NCBI GenBank assembly: GCA_003255025.1
Contig: QANY01011423.1
Span: 764,788-828,787 of the forward strand
Origin: Datisca glomerata
Lineage: Eukaryota; Streptophyta; Magnoliopsida; Cucurbitales; Datiscaceae
Length of the DNA: 64,000 nt
Reading direction: 5' to 3'
In this document: positions 47,057-59,835 of the stretch, piece after piece
How positions within the stretch are numbered: the stretch's first letter is position 1
Layout of the letters: every line of letters begins with the position of its first letter
Translations under genes and position numbers: made by a program
The notes under the pieces: generated by a model
What the model saw: the letters and a program-made list of their open reading frames with translations, nothing else
Told to the model about the DNA's origin: nothing
Database searches by the model: none

Positions 47057-49392
47057 ATGAGTGACGACGGGAAGTCTAGGGCGGTGACCGGCGATCCGCA
47101 GAGTCCGTGCTACTACGGCACTTTTCAAGGCGTCGCAAATTACTATCCTCCTGCTCCGCAGCCACCTCCTCTGCCTGTCATTGGTCTTCCTCAACCGATT
47201 GCTCCTCCCGGACTCATTGCCCAGCCGCCGTATCACCACCATCATCACCATGGTTACCAAACCGTTCCAGGTACATAATCGTCTCCGTTGACAATGATTA
47301 TGTTCAAAGTATGAATTTAGTTTATATATATATGGATTCTTGCTTCGAAATTGTTGGCACTAGCGGATATGTATTGGCTTCAGCTCAGTTTTTGAAAGGA
47401 TGTAGTTGATCATTTTGGTTTTTGACACGCATATTACGAATAATGTCAATTATCATCAATTCGAGGAAATGAGATGGTGAATTTTTTTTTTTGGTTCTGT
47501 TTTGAAGATCAAATACTTGTAGGCATCTCGCCTGCTTGTTTGTGAGGTTAATTTTTTTTTTTTTTTTTTTACAATACATTGGGATGGTATGAATTTTTTA
47601 CTATCTTTACTGTTGTATATATCCATTACATGAATTCATTGAGTTGTCGTTTGAAAAAACAGTATCAATATAGTTGTATTCAAAATTGTTTATGGGTGAA
47701 AAAAGTCAATGATCTTTTGTTGCTTGATTTCTCTACATTAACACTATCAACCAATCTTTCAAAAAGGAAATATGTATTAGTAACCAAAAGCAGAAGTTTC
47801 AGAGTGGAGTCTGCCGTCTGATAACATGCTATATGCGTAATCAGAATTATGTGTTTGTACAGTGTTGTTAATGCTGAAGTTCTGAAAAAGTAGACGCGAG
47901 TGTGCTGTTTGTAAAGTGATGTCATTGGTTTATCTTGCATGCTCATGTTGTTCATTTGCTGTATGTCCAGCTTTAACGTTCTATTGTCGTTGAATAAACT
48001 CTTCCATCTGTCCTCAATATTAATGTTTTCGTTTGGCTGGTGTTTCAAGGTTACGCTGTTGTTCAAGGAGTTCATCTTAGAGAAGCTCCTCTTCCGTGTT
48101 GCGGTATTGGCATGGGCTGGTTCCTGTAAGTTTGTTCACATGAACAACCCTTTCATTTCATCGTTCTTTTAAGAAAATTCATTTGCGAACTGTCCAATCT
48201 TTACTACGAGATGTCTGATATCAAAGATTTTTTTAAAATTTTTTATTTGGATGCTTTCAGTACATTTCCATCTTTTATGGACGTGTACCTCCTGTTGGTT
48301 ACTGTCACATGGTAGATGTTTGAAGTCCCGGCCTGGGGATGAATTGCTGAGTAGGGTTAACAAAGACAAAAAGCTGTGTGTATATAAGCATCTTGGTCAT
48401 AAGGGGTTAAAGAAGACGATATGCCGGATTTTATAACAGTTTTTTTGATGGAAAGGTTTACATGATATTCATGATCACTAGAAATGAAGTCCTTGTGCAG
48501 TGAAAAAGCTCCTCATTGTGATAGATGGAATCCTTCATTTGGAAAATTCTCTTATTGTAAAAATTGCATGACTTTTCTGTAAATTTTCTACAGTTGATTA
48601 GTGAGTTTGACTCTCTACTATCTGCAAGGTTTATAATTGGATTCTTTCTTGGCTGCATCCCATGGTATCTTGGAAGTTTTATCCTTCTTTTTGTGCGAGT
48701 GGATTACCGAGAAAAGCCTGGATATGTGGCATGCTTTATAGCTGTAAGTTTTAATCATCTACTATTGCACTTTTTATACTTGTTTTTGTGGATTTTCTCC
48801 AATTAAGAGTGTTCACTTCTGCAATGATTTGGTTTTGTATTTTCTGATGATTAATGGCTTTAGAAACTATCTAAACTGTTCTTTCCAGGAACAGGAGATT
48901 TCAGCATGTCCCACATATAAGAGTTTATATACGTCATTTTATATATATATTACCTTCTTGGTAAAACCGATTGAACTGATTGTTTTCGGCTTTGAAATTA
49001 TCAACATAACTATAAATGCGTCAAAGGCTTAACATGCTTCTTTTCGTTCCCTTTTTATCCCCACCCCCTTTTGCGTTGAGTTAATTAAAACTGGGACACA
49101 TTGGACATGTTTTCTTCATGCCGTGATCCAATGTAACAGCTAGTCAACCTTGTCAAAGTTACATTAGTGCCCAAGTTTGAATCTGAGAGAATTTTTATTT
49201 TGAAATAGCTAACTAAAAGTTTTACCCTTGTCTTTCCATCTGTTGCAGACTCTCTCTTCCTCACGTGCATCCACACACAGACACCGTTTCAATGTCTTGA
49301 ACATCTTATGATTCTATTTTTATGTGCAGTCTATACTTGCTACCATCGCTGTAACACTTGGTGTAACGAAGGGAGCATATATTTATCATTAA
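47057..49392 (+). CDS. 60S ribosomal protein L18a-like membrane protein
   Basis: Exons: 47057-47270, 48050-48125, 48629-48743, 49330-49392. They join in frame to 155 codons plus TAA with GT-AG introns. The N-terminal ~70 residues are Pro/Gly/Tyr-rich (NYYPPAPQPPPLPVIGLPQP) and end in a six-histidine run. Then follow GYAVVQGVHLREAPLPCCGI, a hydrophobic segment (GMGWFLFIIGFFLG), CIPWYLGSFILLFVRVDYRE and a final hydrophobic segment ATIAVTLGV. This matches the plant family annotated '60S ribosomal protein L18a-like', which despite the name is not the ribosomal protein: the hydrophobic segments predict an integral membrane protein. The cellular role of the family is poorly known, so I assign none. 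The ATG is the first in frame, preceded by stops. The long poly-T and AT-rich introns are ordinary for this genome. Confidence 0.93.
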
Positions 49393-50090
49393 CTAATCTC
49401 AAGGGTGGTTTCTCTAAAATGGTTGGAGGTTGTCTTCTCCAACATGTATAAAATGACTTTACATTCTATCTTTATAGCTTATATGCTGGTAGTCTTCTGA
49501 ATTCCTCCAATTTACTAGTAGGATACCAAAAGTTAGAAGATTTTGCTAGCTATGAAAGAAAACTGTGTAATTGTTACTATCATCTGTCTGAAAATATGAA
49601 TCATATTTGATATTCCCTAGGAATTCGCTGTTTGCTTGGGTCGCCATAGACCTTTCGTTTCAGGTTTCGCCCCAACATTGCTGCTTAAGCTTTTGCTATG
49701 AGTTGAAATCCTATAGATCCTATTCACAGAAGAATGGATGACAACACCATTGAGCTAAAATCCTTTCTGAACTAATGAATTTGGCATTTGTAGGGTGCCA
49801 GACTATTTAGAAATGAAGAATCATTAATCAATGTGATTTCTTTTACTAATTTGGACTCAAGTAGTACTCTTCTTTTGATGGTTAATCGAGGATTCAGGGA
49901 GGTGAGGGCTTCTTGAGCCTTTTAACAGGGTTGGATAAAAATGTCATCATTCTGGCGAACAAAACCAAATGATGACTTGTTCCCGAGTTACTTCTTTTTA
50001 ATATAGGATATATGGTAGAGAGAATGAGATGATTGGATTACTCTATCTATATCAATCTCTATTATATATATTGTAGACAGATTTAGAAAT
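49393..50090. other. 3' UTR and intergenic DNA
   Basis: Follows the L18a-like gene. Presumed 3' UTR for the first 200-300 bp, then AT-rich DNA without recognisable features. Confidence 0.5.
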
Positions 50091-53000
50091 GGGGTGTGCA
50101 GGAATCCCACAAAATCCGTCTCATATCGAAAAATCATCCCGAATTGAGTGAAATTGGATGATTTTTTTGTACTGGTCAGGACAGGACAAGACAATTTTTT
50201 TGATGGGACATGGGACAACTTTGAAAAAATTGATTTTATCTCGTCCCGTCCTAAATCAATTACATAGTCTTTTATTTTTAATTTTAACTTTTAGTATTTT
50301 TAATTTTGACCTTAATTCTTTTGATCTTAAAACTATATTTGATTTTTAACATTTATTATTTAATCTATTTTTTAAGTTTTAAGTTTTATTATTTAACATT
50401 TATTTGATTTTAAGTTTTATTTAAATTCTTTAGTAATAACCCTCCCTAAACAATAAAACCATTTCACTGTTCTCATCTCTTTCTTTCTCTCACGATGGAC
50501 ACGAACGACAAACCAGACAAGAAGAGAACATAACTCTTTCTCGGTTCTTTGTGACTGTTAGTCGACGAACGATACCAGGCCGACTATTGCTCTCTCACGG
50601 TAGTCTTCTCTCCGCCTCTCTTTGCTCTGAGCTCTCTCCCCTTCACGACTCTAGGCCTTGATAATTGATACCGAGATTCTCTGTTAAGTTTTACAATCAG
50701 TTGGGCATTGATTATCCATAAAAGAGGGATCAAATGTTGTATTCAATTATGGCTCAATTATGTAACTAACCCATTATAAGAAAATAAGTAAGAGAATAAC
50801 TCATAAATTAGTAAATTGTACAAATGGCCGATCTCACTAGAAGTTTAACGTGAAAACTTAATAATAATAGTGAATTGTCGAAATTGCTTCCCTAATGTGT
50901 CATTTGAGCGAAGAACCAAAAGCCTAACTCCAAATTCTCTCACGCGGCGACGTTTCAAGATCTAAGAGGAAATCTTTGAAATCTCCAATGCAAAACTAAA
51001 TTGCTGCAAATTGACGCGAATTTATATCTAATAACGCAACGTTAAAGAAAAATAGCGATTGTAAGCTGAAATTTCAGTTTTTGTTTTCTTATATAACGTT
51101 ATATTATAGGTAATTTTTTGTACTTGCGATTTAGGTTTAATCTGAAATTTATGCTTGATTTTTTTTTAGATTTATGATTGTTATGAGTTTTTTCTAAGTT
51201 TATTTGAGTTTTTTCATGAAATATACTTAATATACCTATTTTGCGAGTAGCACTTTGTCCCTCTGTTTTACTCTGTTTTCTAAAGGCAAACAAGTGTATT
51301 TTCTATATTCTGTAGATTTTTTGTACTTAAGATTTGTTATGTGATATATTTGTATATACTCAGAGTACATCGTTATATGCTACATAAGTATATACTATAC
51401 ATATATACTATATAATTACATACTATTTTGTATGTCAGCGTAACTTATTGATTATTATTATTATTTTTTTTTCTTAAATACAAAATGGTTAATAATCAAT
51501 AGTTCATTTTTATGATGTATGTAGATGAAGGAAGAAGTTGAAGTCAAGTTTATTATGTCAATGAGAATGTCTAACGCCAAGTTTATTAATAATGTTAAAA
51601 CTTTTAACAATATATATTTATATACGTATAGTATAGTACCATATATGTGTAGAAATCATCATTCAAGTTTCATAAAGATCACACTTTTTAAAAAGATAAA
51701 GTTTTATATCCATCATTATAAAGTTAGATAAATTCTCAAATCATTTAATCATAAAATAATGTCATTCATTCAAAATTATATACAATATATATTTATGTAC
51801 TTGTACTATATAATCATATATCCATCACTTGAAAAATATTTATGAAACATTATACACATCATCATAAAATCAGTATCAGTCCTTAAAACAATATCATTCA
51901 TTACAAAATTCATATATATCATCAGAAGTTTGTTATCCATCATCATATCAACAATATACATCATAGTTGTCATAGAAGCTATGAGTACATGAATATATAC
52001 TATCAATATACAATAATATACTATGAGTACAAAGTTATGATAAAAAGTTGTTACATGATGTATATAGTAATATATTATGAGTACATAAATATATATTATA
52101 CAGTTATATACTATATGACATCAATTACGAAAATCTGCAGAAAATAGTATACACGCAAAATCTACAAAAAATGAAATTTATACTCTTATCACTGTATATA
52201 ACAGAAAATTACAGAAAACGTAAATGGAACTTAAACTCCCTAAAATCTAATGTACTTGATTTTGATTATTGATCAATTCTGAAATAATTTGCTATAGAAA
52301 ATTGTTCATAAAATCGTCCAAAATACAATTGGGAAATCAACACGATATTGCCGCGAAGAGTACCAAATAAAAAAGCTTGCTATTTATGATACAGATCTTT
52401 CAGAACTAATGAATTAGAGAAGAAAATAAAAAACTGAGATCAGAGAAGTTCAAAATCTACTATACAATTGACGTCTCGGTCTGACAGGTTCCAATAAGCT
52501 GTGGAAGGAAAGAAGAAGAAGAAAAAAGATAAAACCTAAAAGAAAAAACCAGTTATAATAAGGGCATATAACTAAAATAACAAAAATAATCTTAACTAAC
52601 TATTTTACTTTTCCTCAAAATCGGTCAAATTTGCAAAATGAAGGACATTAAACAAAAGTAAAACTTAAACTAGCTTAATTATCTAATTTCCCTTCAATTA
52701 TCCTAATAGGTTATGCAACATAGAGAGCTTCATGTCGTATTCCATTATGAAAATTGAACAAGAAATGACAACTTGATGTCCTAAAAAAGATTCAGCCCAA
52801 TAAAATAAAAAAACCCAATAAAACAAAAAAAGCCTAGTGCAGCAACCTGTCCGGTCCAAATTCAGCCCAGAAAAGGCCTAATTTAGCCCAAAAAATCCTA
52901 GAAACAGCCCAAAAATACCCATAAAATAGCCCATAAAGGCCTAAATCAGGCAGCCCAAACAAGCCTGAAGAAACCGTCCCCTCTCGTCCCGACCATCGAA

Positions 53001-53125
53001 TCGTCTCATCCCGTCCTGCCTGATTTTTCCCCCAACATGGGATGAGACGAGACCGAAAAAATTATCCCGTGTCGATCAGGACGGGACAAAAATGTTTAAA
53101 AATCGTCCCGTCCCGTGCACACCCC
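50091..53125. mobile_element. Non-autonomous DNA transposon-like element with short TIRs (hAT-like?)
   Basis: Begins GGGGTGTGCAGGAATCCC and ends CGTCCCGTGCACACCCC. The outer 10 bp are perfect inverted repeats (GGGGTGTGCA/TGCACACCCC), and subterminal CGTCCCGTCC/GGACGGGACA-type motifs occur near both ends (50160-50260 and 52975-53110). The 3-kb interior has no transposase. It contains very AT-rich DNA (about 51300-52130) and a CCCAATAAAA/GCCCAAAAA-rich stretch (52790-52970). I could not find a clean target duplication, so superfamily assignment is open. Confidence 0.55.
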
Positions 53126-53574
53126 TGGACATAGATATAGATTACGAATTGAAAAAGCCTAAATTGTAAATTACACCCTTTTAGTCTACGTAAATAGCAA
53201 AACATAGCGCTACACTTTATTTTTTGTAATTTCATACCATTATACTTCAGAAGCGGTAAAAATGATCATTCTGTTACATTAGAGGCTCTTCTACCCCGTC
53301 CCCAAATTCGAGGTCCCAACTCTAGTGACAAAGGATGGATAATTTACACACCATATATTAGCAAAGATGCTTTGCGTTGTAAGAAGAAATACAGTACATA
53401 AGAAAGCAAATAAAGATTTCTTGAATGGTAGCATTTGTGAGTTCGTAGAACAGAATCATTCACTACAAGTCCGACCCTTTCTTCATAAATTGAAATAAGA
53501 TCGAGCAAAAAGTTTGTGTCGTGAGTAATCACCTTGAGACTTACTAAATCAGATGTACTTTTCTTGACAGATTA

Positions 53575-53709
53575 TAAGCTAGAGTGTACACGATTGAACT
53601 AACGGTAAAATATCTAAGTATGCCTCCAAATATCTCCCAACTGACTTAATAAGTCAGTAGGTAATAATAAATTATTTTAATAGTATATTTGAATCACCTA
53701 GCGGTAACA
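53575..53709 (-). repeat. 3' LTR of Copia B, internally deleted
   Basis: Matches both ends of the 5' LTR (AGCTAGAGTGTACACGATTG against AACTAGAGTGTTCACAATTG; CAACTGACTTAATAAGTCAG; GAATCACCTAGCGG) but lacks about 220-260 bp of its middle. Confidence 0.75.
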
Positions 53710-53779
53710 ATTCTTCACCTTGATTCATAACTATCGTCTTTGAGATGCTAGATCTCCTCCAATGTTTATTCAATCGTCG

Positions 53780-54085
53780 TATTAGATAACCTCATGCAAT
53801 CCTTTGACTTAGCTACTGTTAGTGGCTTGATTAACATATCTGCAACATTCTCCTTAGTTGAAGTTTTCTCAGCCCCATTTGCAATTTCATCTCTGATAGA
53901 ATAAATTTGATATCAATGTGCTTTGATCTTTCATGAAAAATTTAATTTCTGTTAAGATATATTGCACTTTGATTGTCACACCTTATTACAGTTGAGCCTT
54001 CAATCAACCCCAACTCAGTGACAATACCTATCAGCTACTTTGTTTCTTTTACTGCCGCAGCCATAGCAACATATTATGCTTCTAC
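53780..54085 (-). pseudogene. RNase H C-terminal part of Copia B
   Basis: Minus-strand phrases SEAEYVAMAAAVKETK, EGSTVIRCDNQSAIYLNRN and FHERSKHIDIKF are the hallmark RNase H segments of Copia pol. The matching N-terminal part lies beyond the insertion, from about 56130 upwards. Confidence 0.85.
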
Positions 54086-56130
54086 TGATATTTTAATATG
54101 AAATTTAGTGGAATTACGTTTTTCTTATAATTATTCTTTTATTATTGTTGAATAATTTATATAAATATCTGAAAATTCCACATTCATTAATGAGACTATG
54201 ATCTCGTATTAATACGAGATGATTAAAATCATAGATAATGAAAAAAATTATCAGCAACATATTAAAATATGAAATCTTTAAAAATGATTGCTCGTACGGT
54301 TCACTAAATATTATGAATGCATGTGATCTAGATCCAAATCATTGATGTGGATAGACATCTTAGTAAATGTACTTTATATAATAAGATTATATATGACATG
54401 AACGATATGAATTAATATCTTTATTATCTTGTCATTTATCATAAAAAATTAATACACATCAATCTGATAATCATATGTAGATCAGTTTGATCCTGACTAG
54501 TCATGAACTCCTATACATGTTTACTGAATCTTTTGATTCACTCTTTAAGGTTTGTTTGTGAAACAGACTAGTGATTTTTATTTTGGAGATTCAGTAATAT
54601 GATGGCTGAGAACATGATCTTATAAGATTTAGAATCCAAGCTTTCCTAAATGATCGTATAATTGTTTCCTTAAGTGTTAATTCTGAAACTGAATGATTAT
54701 TGGGCTTGAATTTATAATACGATTATAAATTAGCCATTCATTAGTGAATTAATGATACTTAAGAATCAAGAGATAATTAGAAAGGTAAAACGGTAATTTT
54801 GATCAGATCTAATTTACGAACCAATAATTAGTAGACAGAACTACATGAAATGATTATATCAATGGACTACACGAGAATACTCTGTAAATACATTCTAAAA
54901 TCTGTAATAGTGCAATTTCATATTTATAGTGGAGTAACAATGAAATTAATAAATAAGATTATTTAATTAAATAGTTTAATTAATAATAAGTTTATTGGAG
55001 CTTAGGATTATAGGTCCATGGCCCCTAAGTCACCTATGTACTATACATGCTAGGACGTGAATATTTCAGGACATGAGAAAAGTACTAACTTGCAAAAGGA
55101 ATTATATTTCTGGGGCAAGTACATAATTATGTATGAATAATTGATTAAGAACTAATTATTTATATTAATTTTTAAAAATTATATATAAATAATTATATCG
55201 ATTAATTTTCTAATTATCGATAAGTGAGACAATATATCTAATTTATAAAATTATTATTAGATAATAATTCAAAATTTGAATCAACTAAATCTGTTATTTG
55301 TGAACTAACAGATAAGTTAGTTGATAGGGATAATCAGATAAGTTAATTTTGAATTAACTGATATCTAAATTTTTATTTGATTAAAATAAATAACTAATTT
55401 GCAGAAATTACCACGTGGCATGTTAGACTGCCACATGTCATCACTGATTGAGAATCACAAATTGACGTGGACTACTGTAGTACCACGTGACATTACAGTT
55501 AGGCGTGTAATACTGTAGTGCCCACACGACACTACAGTAGTGCCGTAAATTACAATGTCGTGAGGCACTATGATACCTCAAGGCACACCGTATTGTCTTG
55601 TGGCACTACAGTTGCAGGGGTCCCACTACAATGGTAGTTTTATTATTAATTATTATTTTGTGTATATCTTTGAAAATCTGGAGTGCCTAGAAAATATATA
55701 TAGATATTATTCTATTGGATTCATTGCTGGATTTTTATGTGTTAACAATACACTTGCTATTAGGGTGAAACTCTCTGAGATTAAAAAGTTAATAAAAAAC
55801 TCTGTGAAAATAATCATTGTATTATCTCAGATATCAGTCTCATAAAATTATTCTTTCTCCAAAAATCTCTAGATCTCATGTGTTAAGTACAGCTAGAGAC
55901 GAAAAAAATTATTTTTGTTATATTCGACGTGCCCACACACGCCCTAGTGTGTTTGGGGATTAACTTGAAAGATTTTAGTGTGGATCTCGAAATCCGTTGT
56001 TCGTGGGAACGCAATATCGTTGATATACAAGGACGCTTGATTAGACTACAAGAGGTATATTTTCGTATCCATGTATGTCTTTGATTTAAATATAAATATA
56101 TAATGGATCCGATTAAAAGAGTTTGCATCT
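54086..56130 (+). mobile_element. 2.1-kb LTR-like element, family L, copy 2 (both ends missing)
   Basis: Aligns along its length with 9630-11560 (shared phrases TTGTTGAATAATTTATATAAAT, GATGTGGATAGACATCTTAG, CATGAACTCCTATRCATGT, CTAACTTGCAAAAGGAATT, CTAGATCTCATGTGTT, ACTACAAGAGGTATAT). It lacks the first ~37 bp and about the last 150 bp of copy 1, and it interrupts the RNase H region of Copia B, where roughly 85 bp of host pol sequence are also missing. A deletion over both borders after insertion is the simplest reading. No target duplication. Confidence 0.8.
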
Positions 56131-56640
56131 TTTGTTTAGATCCATTGCATAATTTGCATATATACATCCAAGCACCTTTATTACTGATTTTCCATCCCAA
56201 CTATACAATAATCAATAAGAAGTTGTTCTCTTTAGATACCTTAGTATCCTCTTGATTGCTTGCGAGTGTTCCTTTCCTGTATTTCTCATAAAACGACTCA
56301 TAAGAAGACTTAATGCAAATGCCAAGTTAGTTCTAGAACATACCATGACATACATAATGCTTCATTTTGCATTTGTATAAGGAATGCATGTCATTTTGTT
56401 CTTATCTTCTTCTGTTGATGGCGATTACATTCTTAACAGTTTGAAATGTAGCAATTGATGTTATACTGGTTTGGCATCGACATTCCAAACCTATCTAACA
56501 CCTTAAGTATGTACCTTTCTTGTGTGAGCAGTAAAGTTCCTTTCTTTCTGATTCTCACAATTTTCATACCAAGTATCTTGGGAGCAGCCCTAAGATCTTT
56601 CATTCCAAACTATCTATTTAGTTGATTTTTTTCAACTCCT
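56130..56640 (-). pseudogene. RT end to RNase H start of Copia B
   Basis: Minus-strand phrases: ILGMKIVRIRKKGTLLLTQE and RYILKVLDRFGM (56580-56480), then SRFMRNTGKEHSQAIKRILR-like sequence near 56300-56230, and CIYANYAMDLNKR ending at the insertion border. These follow the reverse transcriptase in Copia pol. Confidence 0.75.
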
Positions 56641-56799
56641 CCTCTCTGATTTGTGTTTGCAAGCAATTAACATATCATCCATATACAATAACAAGTATAT
56701 GACTCCATTCTTTTGGGTATTGTTCAAGTATACACACCTATCATATTTACTTTTTATATATTTATGGTTGTGCATAAAGTCATCAAACTTTAGATACAA

Positions 56800-57120
56800 T
56801 TATCTGAGTGATTTTTTAAATCCATGCAATGATTTCTTCGGTAAAAATACCCAATCAAATTTACCTTCAACTTCAAAGCTTTCAAGTTGTCTCATGTAAG
56901 TTTTGTCATCAAGGTCTCCATGCAATATTAAGTCAAGACAAGTTGTTATTGCTAGCAAGATTATGATCGAGCTATATTTCACCATAAGTGAAAGTACCTT
57001 AGTGAAATCAACTACTTCTTGTTGATTGAACCCTCTTACAACTAGTATAGCTTTGAATATATTTGGATCAACATCTAAAATTCCGTCTTTAAGCTTGAAA
57101 ATCCATTTGCATCCTACCAA
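56800..57120 (-). pseudogene. Reverse transcriptase of Copia B
   Basis: An open 106-codon stretch starting VGCKWIFKLKDGI, then FKAILVVRGFNQQEVVDFTK, HGDLDDKTYMRQLESFEV and LPKKSLHGFKKSLR. These are conserved Copia RT blocks, though the segment with the first catalytic aspartate (usually MDVKTAFLHG) is partly deleted here. Confidence 0.85.
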
Positions 57121-57639
57121 CCTTTTTTAATTAGGCCCTTCTACAAGTTCCCAGATCTTATTCTTCCTTAATGAGTCATCTTTCATTGCTTTCATCCATT
57201 TTTCTTTATATGTACTTCTCATTGCTGCACTAAATGATATTGGTTCATCATTTAACACCTTAGTTACACCTATTAGTGTAAATGCTAACATGTCAGGCTC
57301 TAACTTGCCTACTTTCTCTATCCCTTATTAGGTTATAGTCATGAAGCTGCTGATTTCCATCATTCTCAAGCTGTTCTTGAGTCTATATGCATTTTCTACC
57401 TACTGATCTTCTGACACCACCTCAATATGAATTCTAACAGATTCATCCCGCTCTCATTTAAAGGTTTCAACTACCCCTTTCTTTGATTTCAACATTTCAG
57501 TTTCATCAAAAACTACATATCTACTAATGATACAATTTGATGTCTTTCCGGTTTTTATCACTATACCAAAGCTTGTAGCCCGTTTCACCTTTAGGATATC
57601 ATAGAAACACTCCTTTTAAAGCTCTAGGTTCTACCTTGT

Positions 57640-58549
57640 CCTATTTTATGTGAGCATAAGCTAGACAACCAAAATTCTCAGCTTTGAATAATCTACAGGC
57701 CTCCCACTCCACCATTTTTTCTGGAGTTTTCAGCTTTATGGCTCTAGATGGACTTCTGTTTACTAGATGTGTTGTTGTAACAACAACTTTTGCCAAAAAA
57801 CTTTTAGGTAATTCAACATAAAGAAACATGCATCTTACTTTTTCTATCAATGTCATGTTTATCCTTTCTGCAAGACCATTATGTTATAGAGTGTTTACAA
57901 TAATATAATGTCTTTTATGCCATATTTCTTACAGATATCATTGAACTAATTGTAACAAAACTCAAGTCCATCATTAGTTCTTATGTGCTTCACTTTCCTA
58001 CCAGTTTGGTTTTCTACTAAAGCCTCCCATTCAATGAACCTCTTGACAATATCATTCTTACTTTTTAGTATAAATACCCAAACCTTTCCAAAGTAGTCAT
58101 CAATCATAGAGAGAAAATACCTTTCTTCATTGAGTAATAGTGTTCTACGTTGCCCAAATCTAACTCTGCAAGCTTTTCCTAACGCACAAGTCTCACAGAA
58201 GTCTAGGGCACTAATTTTATCTTCACCAAGTACTCCTTATTTGCTCAATTCCTTTAACCCCTTTTTCACTGATATGTAAAGTTTGGTTTTGTCCTCAGAT
58301 TCTGTTGATGAGATCACTGATGTGCCAACTATAGTGGTCCTTTGGAGAATGTACAATTCATTCCTTTTGATTCCTTTCATTATTACAAGTGACCCCAATG
58401 AAATAATTATTTTTCCACCTTCTGCTTGTAACTGTAACTTGCTTTGTCAAGGGCACCAATAGAGATGAGATCTCTCATAAGTCTATCTACTTGTCTAACG
58501 TGCTATTGAGTTCTTATTATCCAATCAAACATTTTAATCTGACTGTGCC
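57640..58549 (-). pseudogene. Pre-integrase and integrase of Copia B
   Basis: The minus strand encodes ISIGALDKASYSYK, then ELYILQRTTIVGTS and CETCALGKACRVRFG (zinc-binding part of the pre-integrase/integrase N-terminus). These are followed by RYFLSMIDDYFGKVWVFILK and HIRTNDGLEFC (integrase core with the two aspartates of the DDE triad), and MTLIEKVRCMFLYVELPKSF with TTTHLVNRSPSRAIKLKTPE. A frame change separates the last two. Confidence 0.88.
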
Positions 58550-59641
58550 TATAAGGCCACGATTCTCGAGGATTAAATATGCAAGTAATTTCATAATTTA
58601 AAATCTCCAATCCAACTGAACCCCAATTTCAGAAAATTCTTAAGTTGAAAACCCTAATTTTACCCTAAGTTTAACATTAAATAGTGAAATCATAAAATTG
58701 TCACAAAATCTTACTTAATATATTGTAATAAATGTCGTATTAAGCTTTTTAATAAGGCCAATGTGATAAATCCATAAAACATGAAAATCAAACACATAAT
58801 CATAGAATAAGGCATGGAAAATCATAAATTTTTGTATTGACTGTAACTTAAAATTTTTTTTGTTTATAATGTCTTATAATCATTATTCTTTAGTTGAAAA
58901 TTTCCTAGTTTCGCTGACTATGACAGTCTCTCACTCTTGCTGCTCACAATCACCTGCAACATAATTTTACACCCCTCGTTCACCACAATCAACATAAAAG
59001 AATTTCAACTTTTTTTTTCTTATCATTTCTTTCCCTTTTCTCCATGTAAATATCAAATCAATACTCATTCTCTCACTCTTCTTCTTCCCTCATTGCTTCC
59101 TCCATGCTTTCTCATTGAGCGAAGCAACAAATATTTGTTTCCTCCATTTTTTTCATATTCTGTGAAGTTCTTCCTCTCAATCACACTGGTTTTGACCATG
59201 ACATACTCGTATAGGCTTCAATGGTGGTAATGACCGAATGAGTACTTAACCAACTCAGATCTATTGGATGCGATCAAAATGACAAACTGAGTACTTGATG
59301 GCATAAAATGTCAGTGGCTGGAGAAAACTTGAGGCTTGAGAAACATTTTTTTTCATTTGGATTTTGTGAATTCTTTTACACTTCTTTTGATTATAAGTTT
59401 GTTGATTAGATATTGGAATTTGAGTGATTATAAACGGATGAGGGGTTCAAGATTGATTACTGTGTGGATGGTGTCGATTTCTGTATCTAGATTGCTCTCT
59501 TTAAGTAGTCATTTTTGTCTTCTGCAGTGATTTATCCAGAGAACATTTGACTACTTGAAGGGTTCAAGTAATAAAAAATCACTACTTGAAGGGTTCAAGT
59601 AGTAAAAAATCATTACTTATAGGGTTCAAGTAGTAACAACT

Positions 59642-59835
59642 TTTGGACCTTTGAAAGTGCTTAAAATAGTATTTTCTAGATACCCAGTCGCGCATGTAGA
59701 CTTCTCAATAAGCTTCGATTTTATATCTTACAAGCCACGTGATTCCACTCGAGTCAAAAGTTATGCCCTCTAGAATTTGACCTGCGCGTGCCACAATCCA
59801 TTTGTTTCAGAAATTCTAAAGTTGCACCATCCGCA
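59642..59835 (+). repeat. Left inverted arm inside array P2
   Basis: Mirror of 60729-60948 (shared phrases CGAGTCAAAAGTT, GCGTGCCACAA/CGTGCCACGA, TTCTAAAGTTGCACC, GAAAGTGCTTAAAATAGTAT). Encloses about 0.9 kb of the palindrome array. Confidence 0.85.

Noticed and set aside
58937..59230. 97-codon plus-strand ORF next to array P2, considered as a captured gene
   Set aside because: Pyrimidine-rich low-complexity reading without a domain; it more likely belongs to the Gypsy-like LTR read in antisense.
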